The translations under genes and the position numbers were made by a program. Below are positions 34,898 to 43,133 of a stretch of 64,000 bases of DNA, in pieces (within the stretch, counting starts at the first letter, position 1; each line of letters starts with the position of its first letter). The stretch comes from an uncultured Prevotellaceae bacterium (GTDB lineage: Bacteria; Bacteroidota; Bacteroidia; Bacteroidales; Bacteroidaceae): NCBI GenBank assembly GCA_947304115.1, contig CAMZAE010000005.1, positions 1-64,000 of the forward strand. Reading direction: 5' to 3'. A model generated the notes under the pieces. It was not told the origin of the DNA. It saw only the letters and a list, made by a program, of their open reading frames with translations, and searched no databases.

Positions 34898-37348
34898 TTA
34901 CCAAGCGAGGCAGGCACGAACAAGAAGGTTGTCGGTCTTAAGGCTCTGGCTATCGGTGACGATTTCGTCATAGCCGTTGATGCCCCAGGTGCGGGCACTT
35001 TCGTCAATGGCGCCCTGCGTAGACAACCAGTATTGGCCTGTCATGATTTGGGTTTCGTGATCAAAGTGGACCGTCGGGATGGCTGTGCCTCCGGCATTTG
35101 TGATAGCGCTGTTCAGAGATGAACCGCTATTAGCGTTTTTGACCAGTGTCCACTCCTCCTGGCTGGGCAGTTTCCATGTCTGGCCTTCGACGGCAGGCGT
35201 GTGTGCGGCGGCTCCGCTTTCACCGCAGGCCGTAGCCCAGTCCATCATGCTGGCTTCGTCGGTGAGTGCAATGGCCAGACCGTTGGCACCGTTCTTATAG
35301 ACCACCACGCCCGCAGCAGTCACGCCCGAGGGCAGGTTGTCCTTGTCGGCCACGTCGTAAGCCTTGCCGTCGGTGCCCACAATCATGCCCTGTGTGGATT
35401 CAGCCAACGTATAGGCGGTTGGGCCAGCCGGAGCCGGATAGGTGAACGGGCTTTCGGTGATAGCGCCTACCACGCCACCGATGGTCACCGTGCCGCAGGA
35501 GCCGCTGGAACTGGCTCCGATGCTGTAGGGTGCCTCGAAGCCCTTTGTGGCCGTCACGCTGGTTACGTTGCTGGTGATGGTGATGTCGCCGCAATTCGCA
35601 GAACTGGCACCGCCTATACCGGGACAGCCATAGCCGCCAGTAGCCGCAACGGTGCCGCCGCTGATGGTGATGTTGCCGCATGCAGTGTTGTATGCGGCGC
35701 CTATGCCCGGACCGTCGGTGCTCGTGGCATTGATGATGCCGCCCTCAATGTTGATGGCACAGCCAGCATATCCGTATCCTGCGCCGATTGCCGGGCCGCT
35801 ACCAGACGTGATGTTCAGCACGCCGGTATTGCCCTGAATGGTGAGCGACGTGCCGCTACCGCCGCTCATCTCGATGCCGGCTGCCCCGAATTCATCAGCG
35901 GCATACAGGTTGTTCGTGGTTCCGTCGGCCAGGATGATGGTGGCGTTGCCTAAGCAGATGATGCTACGTCCAAAAGCTGTAATGTTTACGCCGCTGAGGG
36001 TCACCGTGGCGTTGTTGGCGATAATGATGACGTTCGTAGTTGCTTCGCCGGTTCCCGTGATGAGCCAATGCTTACCAGTTGGCACGGTCACATCTTCCCA
36101 ATTATTTAATTCAGGATCATAAGTATTGATGTTCAGGGTATTGTCGTAACTGGGAACAGCCGGAGCCTTCTTCACGGCCTTGACGCTCTTCACCTTCTTC
36201 AAGCCTGAGTACTTGAGGCTGACCTGAGTGCCCTCGGCCACGCCCTCAAGGGGCAGTTTCTGATACTCCGTTGCGTCGCCAGCCTTACCCGTCCAGTTGT
36301 CAGCATCCTCGGTGTTCTCAGCGAAAGAAACGGTGTAGGTGGAAGACTCTTCTGAGCCGCCGCTGCTGCCGCCGATGCTGAGGAAATCGTTCTGGCTGTC
36401 GCTGGTCAGGTAAGCATTGCCCACGGGTACTATATCACCCGAAGCCACCTTGTAGAAGCCCAAGCCGCTTGTGCCGTTGTCCAGCACGTAGAATGTGCCG
36501 TCGCTCGTCGCACCTGCAGCAGCAGAAACACCCGTCAGAGAATTGTCTTGCGTGTCGCTGCTGGCGGATGTCGTCAGCGTCATCACAGGATTGCCGCCTG
36601 TCGTTTTCAGGACAACGGCTGTGCCAGCGTCCACAATTCCGTTATCGACTTTATTCAGCGTCAATGCTGTGCCGCTGAGGGCCACCTTGAACACCTCCGT
36701 GTTCGCATCGGCCTGGAAGCCGTAGGCATTATTGTAGAACGTCGTCCATTTGGCTCCGTCTGCCGAGGTCGCCGTGAGGTTCATCGTCACCGTCGCGCCG
36801 TCCTTGATATCATCAAAGGCACCGCTACCAATATACGGGTTGCTGTTCAGAGTAGCCGTAGCCAGATTGTTGCACATGTTAAAGGCTCTTTGCCCGATGC
36901 TCGTCACGCTGGCGGGAAGAGTGATCGACCCCAGGCTGATGCAACCATAGAAAGCACTATTGCCAATGCTTGTCAAACTGGAACCATCGGCAATGGTGAC
37001 TGACGTCATGCCAGTGCAGGTTTGAAAGGCTTGATTGCCGATGCTTGTCACGCTGGCGGGAATGGTAGCAGATGCTAAATTGGTGCAATTGAGGAACGCA
37101 CTTGTGCCGATGTGAGTCACGCCTTCCTCGACCACGACGCTTGTGATGGATTGGAGGGAGTTATACCATGGTCGTTGTCTCTGGGTCGTATTCGCCATGG
37201 CTCCGTTGCCGTCGCCGCTTGTCTTCGAGACGGTCAGCACGCCGTCAGAAAGATTCACTGTGCAGTCGCCACTGGTCCACGGCTGCGCCCACGCGCCCGT
37301 CACTGCCACCATGAGCAGCACGAGCAATGAAAGTAATTTCTTTCTCAT
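34898..37348 (-). CDS. BspA-like leucine-rich repeat surface protein (816 aa)
   Basis: Signal peptide MRKKLLSLLVLLMVAVTGAWA, almost the same style as its downstream neighbour. BspA/LRR_5-type repeats (about 75-190) follow the pattern VTSIGNxAFxxCxxL. A beta region is followed by a right-handed beta-helix-like, Gly/Ser-rich carbohydrate-binding module (about 405-650; repeats of ITISGGTV / INIEGGIIN). The C-terminal domain resembles DUF1566/FISUMP-like modules (WKLPSQEEWTLV, VRACLAW). It lacks the NLAGQR tail. BspA-like proteins mediate adhesion and host interaction. Its promoter lies directly after the terminator of the TPR-AraC regulator gene, 165 nt upstream. Confidence 0.88.
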   Translation of the reverse strand: MRKKLLSLLVLLMVAVTGAWAQPWTSGDCTVNLSDGVLTVSKTSGDGNGAMANTTQRQRPWYNSLQSITSVVVEEGVTHIGTSAFLNCTNLASATIPASVTSIGNQAFQTCTGMTSVTIADGSSLTSIGNSAFYGCISLGSITLPASVTSIGQRAFNMCNNLATATLNSNPYIGSGAFDDIKDGATVTMNLTATSADGAKWTTFYNNAYGFQADANTEVFKVALSGTALTLNKVDNGIVDAGTAVVLKTTGGNPVMTLTTSASSDTQDNSLTGVSAAAGATSDGTFYVLDNGTSGLGFYKVASGDIVPVGNAYLTSDSQNDFLSIGGSSGGSEESSTYTVSFAENTEDADNWTGKAGDATEYQKLPLEGVAEGTQVSLKYSGLKKVKSVKAVKKAPAVPSYDNTLNINTYDPELNNWEDVTVPTGKHWLITGTGEATTNVIIIANNATVTLSGVNITAFGRSIICLGNATIILADGTTNNLYAADEFGAAGIEMSGGSGTSLTIQGNTGVLNITSGSGPAIGAGYGYAGCAINIEGGIINATSTDGPGIGAAYNTACGNITISGGTVAATGGYGCPGIGGASSANCGDITITSNVTSVTATKGFEAPYSIGASSSGSCGTVTIGGVVGAITESPFTYPAPAGPTAYTLAESTQGMIVGTDGKAYDVADKDNLPSGVTAAGVVVYKNGANGLAIALTDEASMMDWATACGESGAAAHTPAVEGQTWKLPSQEEWTLVKNANSGSSLNSAITNAGGTAIPTVHFDHETQIMTGQYWLSTQGAIDESARTWGINGYDEIVTDSQSLKTDNLLVRACLAW

Positions 37349-37513
37349 AATTCTTTTAATTTAATTAGTTAATAATGTTATAGATTTAAAACACTTTTGT
37401 TGTTCAGTCATTGCAGCCGATGTCCTGCGCCGTAGCCTCGGCAGTCGGTTCCCCGGGCAGGTCCGTCTATACATTTATATATATGGCACGGAATAAATGG
37501 CATTTTTCATCTG

Positions 37514-37521
37514 CAAAGATA
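37514..37521 (-). promoter_or_regulatory. Promoter -7 box of BspA-like gene
   Basis: TATCTTTG on the minus strand. It gives a leader of about 160 nt before 37348, with no recognised riboswitch in it. Confidence 0.7.
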
Positions 37522-37523
37522 GC

Positions 37524-37558
37524 AAAAAAAGACCTGTCTTGCAAGGCAAAAACAGGTC
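37524..37558 (-). terminator. Terminator of TPR-AraC regulator gene
   Basis: On the minus strand, GACCTGT...ACAGGTC with an inner CTTGCAAG-containing loop is followed by seven T. The promoter of the next gene starts 3 nt later. Confidence 0.85.
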
Positions 37559-37559
37559 T

Positions 37560-37652
37560 CAGACAAACTTGAAAGTGTTTTCAAACAAACTTGGAAGTCC
37601 GACAGACAAACTTGAACATCTGGCAGACAAACTTGAACGTCCGACAGGCAAA
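37560..37652. repeat. 21-bp tandem repeat, 4.3 copies
   Basis: Units CAGACAAACTTGAAnnTnnnn start at 37560, 37582, 37603 and 37624, with a partial fifth at 37645. They fill the space between the regulator's stop codon and its terminator. Confidence 0.88.
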
Positions 37653-37655
37653 ATA

Positions 37656-39293
37656 TCATCCCTCCTCGCGCTCCATGGCATTCCGGCGGTAGTCGGAGGG
37701 AGACATGCCGAAGCACTGGCGGAAGCTGGTGCTGAAGTAGGTGCCGCGGCTGAAACCGCAACGGCTGGCGACTTCGCTGATGCTCATGTCGGGATTCTCC
37801 ACGAGGAGACGGGCACCGTAGTCGAGACGCATCTGCTGGATGTGGCTGCTCATCTTGGCGTGCTGGCCGACACTGGAGAAGATGGCGCCCACGCGCTCCT
37901 TCGACAGATTGAAGCGATTCATGATGGTGTCTCGTCCGAAGTCGGGGGCGGTGAAGAGGTGTTCGCGGATGATGGTGTCGCGGATGTAGTGGTAGAGCTC
38001 CTCGTCGGTCATCTGTTTTGTATCCTGCGGCATTGGAGCGGCGTCGGCTTGCTGCGCAATCTCCTTGTACTTCAGGGCATTGGCAATCTGCCGCGCGAGG
38101 ATGCGGTTCTTGCGGCGGATGGACCTGTTCTTGACAGCGACGGTGACGGCAAGGGCTGCTACGGCAAGCAGTACGGCTATCACGCTATACAGAATATAGC
38201 GCTGGCGGGTGTTCTCGGCCTCCTGCTGCATGATGGTCTGCTCCTGCTCCTTCTCGTGATAGACGGCGGCCAGCTCCTGAGCCGTGTGCCTGGCCTTGCG
38301 GCTCTTCAGCGTGTCCTGTATCTCCAGCACCTGCTCGTAGAGGGTGGCGGCCTGCTCGCTGTTTCCCATCTGATGACAGACGTCGGCCAGCCCCCACTTG
38401 GCGGTGTTCATCATCTCGCCCAGCGTGTCGCCATGCAGGCGTATGCGCTCGATGAGGTCGGCGTAGATGGCGGCAGCCTCGCGCAGGAGTCCGCGCCTCT
38501 TCATGTAATCCACAATGAAATAGTCGCGCGTGTGGCTGCCCTCGTACTCCACAGCCTTCCACGCGGCGTAGGCAGAGTCGGCGCGCTGGAAATATGCGCG
38601 CTGTTCGCTGCCGGAACTGTTAATTCCCATCCGAGCCAGCAGAGCCGCCTTCTTCGCCAACGCCATGCGGCGGTCGATGAGCTGCTGATTCTGTGCTGCT
38701 CCCCAGCGCGTGCCCTGCATCGTGAGCCGCAGGTTGCGCTCGCAGGTCAGGAGCGCGCTGTCGTAGTCCTTCATCTCGCTATACATGGTCGTCAGCAGGT
38801 TCAGGAAGCCGTGCGTCAGGTGGTCAGTATTGCCGCGGTCGGTCTTGGCAATGAGGTCAATAGCCTCGTTGACGTACTGGATGCCCTTTGCGCGGTCGCC
38901 CTCGAAGAAAATGTTCTGGCCCATCGATACCAGCGCCATGGCGTGGAAGTAGCTGTTGCCCGTCTCCTTAGCCAGATCGAGTTGCTGCTGCAACCACTTG
39001 GTCTCTTCGGCCTTATGACCGGAAAGTTCGCTGGCATTGCTGAGCGAGCTGAGCACGTTGAGCTTCTTCTCGCTGTCGGCTTTGGCCACAGGATTGTTCA
39101 GCAGTTGCAGGTAGAGGTCGTAGGCATCACGGAACTGCATGGAATTATGCAACGAGTCGGCCACTCGCATCGTCTGGTCGAATTCCGCGGTGTCGGCCTC
39201 GCCAGCCCCGCCCTTCGTGTCAGCGCATCCCGCGCACCCCGTGGCCAAAACCGCCACAGCCATAAGGAAAACAAGGATTAAATTCTGTCTCAT
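37656..39293 (-). CDS. Membrane-anchored TPR-AraC-type regulator
   Basis: A 545-aa protein. The lipoprotein-like signal ends VLATGCAGCAD. Periplasmic TPR-like helices (about 40-375) lead to one transmembrane helix (about 378-398), then a cytoplasmic linker and a C-terminal AraC helix-turn-helix pair (about 435-540; ISEVASRCGFSRGTYFSTSFRQ, GMSPSDYRRN). This is the Bacteroidota layout in which an outward-facing sensor is joined directly to a DNA-binding domain. A degraded relative lies at 39861-40021, sharing its N-terminus. It may control the BspA-like and secreted genes downstream; that is inferred from position. Confidence 0.9.
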   Translation of the reverse strand: MRQNLILVFLMAVAVLATGCAGCADTKGGAGEADTAEFDQTMRVADSLHNSMQFRDAYDLYLQLLNNPVAKADSEKKLNVLSSLSNASELSGHKAEETKWLQQQLDLAKETGNSYFHAMALVSMGQNIFFEGDRAKGIQYVNEAIDLIAKTDRGNTDHLTHGFLNLLTTMYSEMKDYDSALLTCERNLRLTMQGTRWGAAQNQQLIDRRMALAKKAALLARMGINSSGSEQRAYFQRADSAYAAWKAVEYEGSHTRDYFIVDYMKRRGLLREAAAIYADLIERIRLHGDTLGEMMNTAKWGLADVCHQMGNSEQAATLYEQVLEIQDTLKSRKARHTAQELAAVYHEKEQEQTIMQQEAENTRQRYILYSVIAVLLAVAALAVTVAVKNRSIRRKNRILARQIANALKYKEIAQQADAAPMPQDTKQMTDEELYHYIRDTIIREHLFTAPDFGRDTIMNRFNLSKERVGAIFSSVGQHAKMSSHIQQMRLDYGARLLVENPDMSISEVASRCGFSRGTYFSTSFRQCFGMSPSDYRRNAMEREEG

Positions 39294-39365
39294 AATATTA
39301 GTTGGTTGTTGATGAAATTATATTCGGTTGTCGTCTCACGACGCGTGATTCAGCATTTCTGCCTG

Positions 39366-39373
39366 TAAAGATA
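39366..39373 (-). promoter_or_regulatory. Probable promoter of TPR-AraC regulator
   Basis: TATCTTTA on the minus strand, one mismatch to TAnnTTTG, 72 nt before the start at 39293. Confidence 0.5.
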
Positions 39374-39489
39374 CACATTTTTACTAAATTCTCTCGCATC
39401 CCCCGCCCAGAAATCAGCAATAAATATGCAAAAAACGATTAGGCGGTGAATTCCCATGAATTATCCGTGCTCGAAGCCCCAAACGCAAA

Positions 39490-39519
39490 CCGCCGCGACT
39501 CCCTTCGGAATCTCGGCGG
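39490..39519 (-). terminator. Hairpin after the two mini-ORFs
   Basis: CCGCCG/CGGCGG arms with partially paired GATTCC/GGGAGTC inside. On the minus strand TTTGCGTTT follows. Confidence 0.6.
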
Positions 39520-39564
39520 CTAATTCCCTTTTAAGGCTCACAGGCTGTCGCCCATGTCAATGAA

Positions 39565-39675
39565 TCAGAGCAGTCCGTTCATTCGTCTCCACTCTTTACC
39601 TTTAGGGGTGTAGAGATAAATAATAGCAATAGTGCAGGGCACAACTACGAATAGTCCAACTAAATACATTCCCAT
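39565..39675 (-). CDS. 36-aa single-span membrane mini-protein
   Basis: ATG at 39675, TGA at 39565. The product has a transmembrane segment (MYLVGLFVVVPCTIAIIYLY, residues 3-22) followed by the basic tail TPKGKEWRRMNGLL. The start lies 5 nt after the stop of another mini-ORF, and both follow a good -7 box and precede a hairpin, so they look like a two-gene transcript. Function unknown. Confidence rests on the transmembrane pattern and genetic context rather than family recognition. Confidence 0.6.
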   Translation of the reverse strand: MGMYLVGLFVVVPCTIAIIYLYTPKGKEWRRMNGLL

Positions 39676-39680
39676 ATTAC

Positions 39681-39767
39681 TTATTTCGGTTCCTCCGCTT
39701 GCACCGCCTCCATCTGCTTGTTGGGCTGTGGCTTCTGCGGCTTTGATTTCTCGCGTCTCGTCGTCAT
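39681..39767 (-). CDS. 28-aa charged mini-protein
   Basis: ATG at 39767, TAA at 39681, 27 nt after a -7 box. The product MTTRREKSKPQKPQPNKQME... is very polar and has an acidic end (AEEPK). It could be a real mini-protein, or a leader coupling translation to the membrane mini-protein that starts 5 nt later. Confidence 0.45.
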   Translation of the reverse strand: MTTRREKSKPQKPQPNKQMEAVQAEEPK

Positions 39768-39794
39768 AAACGTCGATTCTTTGTTATCACGGTG

Positions 39795-39802
39795 CAAATA
39801 TA
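39795..39802 (-). promoter_or_regulatory. Promoter -7 box of mini-ORF pair
   Basis: TATATTTG on the minus strand, 27 nt before ATG 39767. Confidence 0.7.
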
Positions 39803-39860
39803 CGACTTTTTCCCGATAATCGCTCTTTTTCACACGAATTTCCATTCGTTGCCCGTGATT

Positions 39861-40021
39861 TTACTGATTCTGCGGGGCAGACTGGCGGAACTCGGTGGGC
39901 GTCATGCCGAAGCGGCGACGGAAACATTTGCCGCCCCGTCCTTCATGTCAGCGCATCCCGCACAGCCTGTGGTCAAAGCGGCCACGGCCATAACAAAGCC
40001 AAAGATTAAATTCTGTCGCAT
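39861..40021 (-). pseudogene. Collapsed remnant of a TPR-AraC regulator gene
   Basis: From ATG 40021 the frame reads MRQNLIFGFVMAVAALTTGC, nearly the same N-terminus as the intact regulator (MRQNLILVFLMAVAVLATGC), up to about codon 30. It then runs, out of frame, straight into the last helix of an AraC domain (CFRRRFGMTPTEFRQSAPQ, then TAA at 39861). About 1.5 kb of the middle is missing. The upstream flank (GTTGGTTATCAATG...) also resembles that of the intact gene. The AraC end differs from the intact gene, so it derives from a diverged paralogue. Confidence 0.8.
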
Positions 40022-40115
40022 AGCTCTTGTTGGTTATCAATGATTTTTGATTTGGTTGTTGTTTTATGCATGAGATACACATTAATTATTATATAAAGGT
40101 GGCGGGTATGATGGA

Positions 40116-41177
40116 CTATCCGCAGAGATTTCCTTCTGCGCCCAACAAGCTTAAAAGCTTTTCCAACAGTCGCGGAAAGGCATAGCGGTCAAGGTCTGAC
40201 TCTTTTATCCATTGACCATTCTTGGATGCGGCATGGGGTAGGGTGAGGCAATAGAAATCGGTGTGCAGTCGCTGATGGGTGAGTTGGTGGCGGACATCGC
40301 GTGCAATGAGCGACAGGCTCTCTAAATCTGCATCAAAGACAAACTTCCTTACCTCCCTCTTCACTTCTGCCATATCCAGAGGCTTCTCCGACTCTATTAA
40401 CGGAAACTCGAAAAGTCCTTGCCAGATGTCGCAACTTCCCCGTCGGCACAGAAGTGTCTGCCCGTCTGCGCTTCTTGTGTAAATATAGGTGAAGTAGCGG
40501 TCTCGGACGGCTGTGCGCTTTGCCTTCACCGGCAGCTTGTCAACGGTATGCTCTCGCAATGCCTGACAAGTGTCGGCAAGGGGACAGGTAACGCAATCTG
40601 GTGAGGTGGGCTTGCATTGTAAAGCTCCGAAATCCATGATGGCCTGATTGTAGAGTGCAGGATGCTGGCGGTCGAGCATCTCATCGGCAAGGGCGCGAAG
40701 AAGTTTTTTCCCCTGTCCGGTATCGACAGGTTCGCCGATGCCGAAATGACGGGCAAGGACACGTTGCACATTGCCGTCGAGCACTGCATAAGGTTCGCCA
40801 AAGGCAAAACTCATAATGGCCGCCGCTGTGTAGTCGCCTACGCCCGGTAATGCCCTTGCGAAACCATAGTCCTGGGGAAAAAAGCCTGCTTCGGAGACAA
40901 GCTTTGCTGCAGCGTGAAGATGGCGAGCACGGCTGTAGTAGCCTAATCCTTGCCAGAGTAGCATCACCTCCTCTTCGCTTGCCTCAGCCAGGCTTTCAGC
41001 CGTTGGGAACCTCTCGGCAAAGCGAAGATAATAGTCCGTGCCTTGGCAAATCTGTGTCTGCTGAAGGATGAACTCCGAGAGCATGATGAGATATGGATCA
41101 CGAGTCCTGCGCCAAGGAAGGTCGCGCCCAAAGGTTTCGTACCAAGACTCCAGTTGTGTGGCAAATGCAGAAATCAT
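40116..41177 (-). CDS. mutY: A/G-specific adenine glycosylase
   Basis: The start is taken at ATG 41177; the longer frame to 41285 would cross the promoter. The 353-aa product has catalytic Glu35 in LSEFILQQTQ, HhH LPGVGDYTAAAI, catalytic Asp in AVLDGNVQRVLAR, and the iron-sulfur cluster C-x6-C-x2-C-x5-C (CKPTSPDCVTCPLADTC). A C-terminal NUDIX-like 8-oxoG recognition domain follows (about 225-345). It removes adenine opposite 8-oxoguanine. The -7 box ends only 4 nt before ATG, suggesting a leaderless transcript. Confidence 0.94.
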   Translation of the reverse strand: MISAFATQLESWYETFGRDLPWRRTRDPYLIMLSEFILQQTQICQGTDYYLRFAERFPTAESLAEASEEEVMLLWQGLGYYSRARHLHAAAKLVSEAGFFPQDYGFARALPGVGDYTAAAIMSFAFGEPYAVLDGNVQRVLARHFGIGEPVDTGQGKKLLRALADEMLDRQHPALYNQAIMDFGALQCKPTSPDCVTCPLADTCQALREHTVDKLPVKAKRTAVRDRYFTYIYTRSADGQTLLCRRGSCDIWQGLFEFPLIESEKPLDMAEVKREVRKFVFDADLESLSLIARDVRHQLTHQRLHTDFYCLTLPHAASKNGQWIKESDLDRYAFPRLLEKLLSLLGAEGNLCG

Positions 41178-41181
41178 GGCG

Positions 41182-41189
41182 CAAAAGTA
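41182..41189 (-). promoter_or_regulatory. Promoter -7 box of mutY (near-leaderless)
   Basis: TACTTTTG on the minus strand, 4 nt before ATG 41177. Confidence 0.6.
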
Positions 41190-41274
41190 ATGCTTTTTGC
41201 CGTGAAACAGATTAAAAGGTGTACTTTTTTTCAACAAAAAGCGTAAATCGTTTCGTCGTTTAGAAAAATAATCG

Positions 41275-41282
41275 TACATTTG
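41275..41282 (+). promoter_or_regulatory. Promoter -7 box of COX24-type mini-protein and rng
   Basis: TACATTTG, 55 nt before ATG 41338. Confidence 0.75.
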
Positions 41283-41337
41283 CACTCCGAAATTGTATAA
41301 ACATAATAATTAGTAATAACCATAAACACCCAAAATT

Positions 41338-41427
41338 ATGCCAAACGGAAAAAAGCATAAGAGGCACAAGATGTCAACGCACAAGCGTAAGAAGAGACTG
41401 AGAAAGAACAGACATAAGAGCAAGTAA
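41338..41427 (+). CDS. AURKAIP1/COX24-domain mini-protein (29 aa), ribosome-associated
   Basis: ATG 41338 to TAA 41427 encodes MPNGKKHKRHKMSTHKRKKR followed by LRKNRHKSK. This very basic sequence has the KKhKRHKmxtHKRKKRlRKxR signature of the AURKAIP1/COX24 family, related to mitoribosomal mS38 and actinobacterial bS22. A ribosomal small-subunit role is likely. It has its own promoter and a strong terminator 18 nt after the stop. Confidence 0.88.
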   Translation: MPNGKKHKRHKMSTHKRKKRLRKNRHKSK

Positions 41428-41444
41428 ACAGACTTCTCAGGTCT

Positions 41445-41479
41445 AAAAAGGTGACAGCACTCAGTTCCGTCACCTTTTT
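41445..41479 (+). terminator. Terminator of mini-protein gene
   Basis: AAAAAGGTGAC / GTCACCTTTTT hairpin with U-run. It ends 14 nt before the rng start, so rng expression needs read-through or a promoter not recognised here. Confidence 0.85.
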
Positions 41480-41493
41480 CTGTAACAAAAGAA

Positions 41494-43074
41494 ATGGAAG
41501 TAACAAGCGAACTTTTCATAGACGTCCAGCCAGGTAAAATTGCTATTGCATTGACCGAGGACAAGCGTCTGGCAGAGTATCAGGAAGAGGAACAAAGTGT
41601 TTCCTATTCCGTAGGCAACGTGTATCTGGCCAAGGTCAGGAAACTTATGCCCGGCCTCAATGCCTGCTTTGTGAATGTCGGCCATGAGCGTGATGCTTTC
41701 TTGCATTACCTCGATCTTGGCTTGCAGTTCGCTTCCTATGCCAAGTTCCTTAAGCAGGTGCAGAGCGACCGAAAGAATCTCTATTCCTTCGAGAAGGCTT
41801 CCATGCTGCCCGACTTGCCAAAGGACGGCAGTGTACAGACTACCCTACAGCAAGGACAAGAGGTCCTGGTGCAGATAGTAAAGGAACCAATAAGCACGAA
41901 GGGGCCTCGCTTGACTTGCGACCTCTCCTTTCCCGGGCGTTTCCTTGTCTTTGAACCTTTCGGTGACAAAGTTTCTGTCTCAACAAAGATAAAAAGCAGT
42001 GCAGAGAGAGCACGCTTGAAGCAGGTTGTCGAAAGCATCAAGCCCAAGAACTGCAGCATTATCGTACGTACTGTGGCTGAAGGCAAGCGCACTGGCGAAC
42101 TGGATGCCGAGATGAAGATGTTAGTGGCACGCTGGGAAGGCATTTTGCGACGAGTGCAGCAAGCCAGGGAATTTCCGACACTTGTCTATGAGGAGACGAG
42201 CCGGACGGTAGGCATGTTGCGTGACCTCTTCAGCCCAAGCTACGAGAACATCTACGTCAACAATGAGGCGGTTTATAAGGAGGTACACGACTATGTCAGC
42301 CTCATAGCTCCTGAACGTGCTGGCGTGGTAAAGCTATACAAAGGCAGCTTGCCTATCTTTGACAATTTCGATGTCACCCGGCAGATAAAGTCAAGCTTTG
42401 GTCGTATTGTTTCTTACAAGCATGGTGCCTACCTCATCATCGAGCATACAGAGGCACTGCATGTTGTCGATGTCAATAGCGGCAACCGCTCTCATGGCAA
42501 AGAAAGCCAAGAGGCAAATGCTCTGGAGGTTAACCTGGGAGCAGCAGAGGAATTGGCCCGCCAACTCCGCCTTCGTGACATGGGCGGTATCATTGTTGTC
42601 GATTTCATAGATATGAAGTCGGCAGAGGACCGTCAGCAGCTTTACGAACACATGTGCGAACTGATGAAGCGCGACCGTGCCCGCCACAATATCCTGCCTC
42701 TAAGCAAGTTCTGCCTCATGCAAATTACCCGTCAAAGGGTGCGTCCCGTCATGGATGTGGCTGTCGAAGAGGCTTGCCCGACATGTCAGGGAACAGGCCA
42801 AATCAAGAGCAGCTTCCTCTTCCACAAGGTATTAGAGGGCAAAATAAAGTTCCTATACCACAAACTTGGTGTGAAGCGCTTTACACTTCATGTGCATCCC
42901 TATGTGGCGGCTTACTTGAACGAAGGCATTCTAAGTCTCCGTCGTAAGTGGCAACTCAAGTATGGCCTTGGCGTAAAAGTCATCCCAAGCCAGAAGCTTG
43001 CTTTCCTGCAATATGAGTTCTACGACAAGGACGGGCAGGAAATAGACATGAAGGAAGAGGTAGAAATCCGATGA
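41494..43074 (+). CDS. rng: Rne/Rng-family ribonuclease (RNase G)
   Basis: A 526-aa protein. An S1 domain (about 38-125) carries NVYLAKVRKLMPGLNACFVNVG. The catalytic core has DVNSGNRSHGK and IIVVDFIDM (metal-binding acidic residues) and the zinc-link CPTCQGTG (about residue 427). The C-terminal tail is short and lacks the RNase E scaffold region, so RNase G type fits. It cuts 5'-monophosphate RNAs in rRNA maturation and mRNA decay. The gene starts right after a terminator hairpin and ends at another. Confidence 0.94.
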   Translation: MEVTSELFIDVQPGKIAIALTEDKRLAEYQEEEQSVSYSVGNVYLAKVRKLMPGLNACFVNVGHERDAFLHYLDLGLQFASYAKFLKQVQSDRKNLYSFEKASMLPDLPKDGSVQTTLQQGQEVLVQIVKEPISTKGPRLTCDLSFPGRFLVFEPFGDKVSVSTKIKSSAERARLKQVVESIKPKNCSIIVRTVAEGKRTGELDAEMKMLVARWEGILRRVQQAREFPTLVYEETSRTVGMLRDLFSPSYENIYVNNEAVYKEVHDYVSLIAPERAGVVKLYKGSLPIFDNFDVTRQIKSSFGRIVSYKHGAYLIIEHTEALHVVDVNSGNRSHGKESQEANALEVNLGAAEELARQLRLRDMGGIIVVDFIDMKSAEDRQQLYEHMCELMKRDRARHNILPLSKFCLMQITRQRVRPVMDVAVEEACPTCQGTGQIKSSFLFHKVLEGKIKFLYHKLGVKRFTLHVHPYVAAYLNEGILSLRRKWQLKYGLGVKVIPSQKLAFLQYEFYDKDGQEIDMKEEVEIR

Positions 43075-43078
43075 GGTG

Positions 43079-43112
43079 AACCCCGAAAGTTAGACATAAA
43101 ACTTTCGGGGTT
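43079..43112. terminator. Bidirectional terminator of rng and kinase gene
   Basis: AACCCCGAAAGT / ACTTTCGGGGTT with TTCATTTT after it, between convergent genes. Confidence 0.88.
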
Positions 43113-43133
43113 CATTTTATCAAAGGCACATCC

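Noticed and set aside
37560-37652. Possible CRISPR array
   Set aside because: Units are directly adjacent, with no unique spacers between them; no cas genes in the window. The same holds for 47723-47788.
37497-39281. 594-codon open frame antisense to the TPR-AraC regulator gene
   Set aside because: The regulator frame has signal peptide, TM and AraC motifs; the opposite frame has none and runs through the 21-bp repeats.
41182-41285. Longer mutY product starting at 41285
   Set aside because: The extra 36 residues cross the -7 box and the divergent promoter, and MutY homologues begin at the shorter position.
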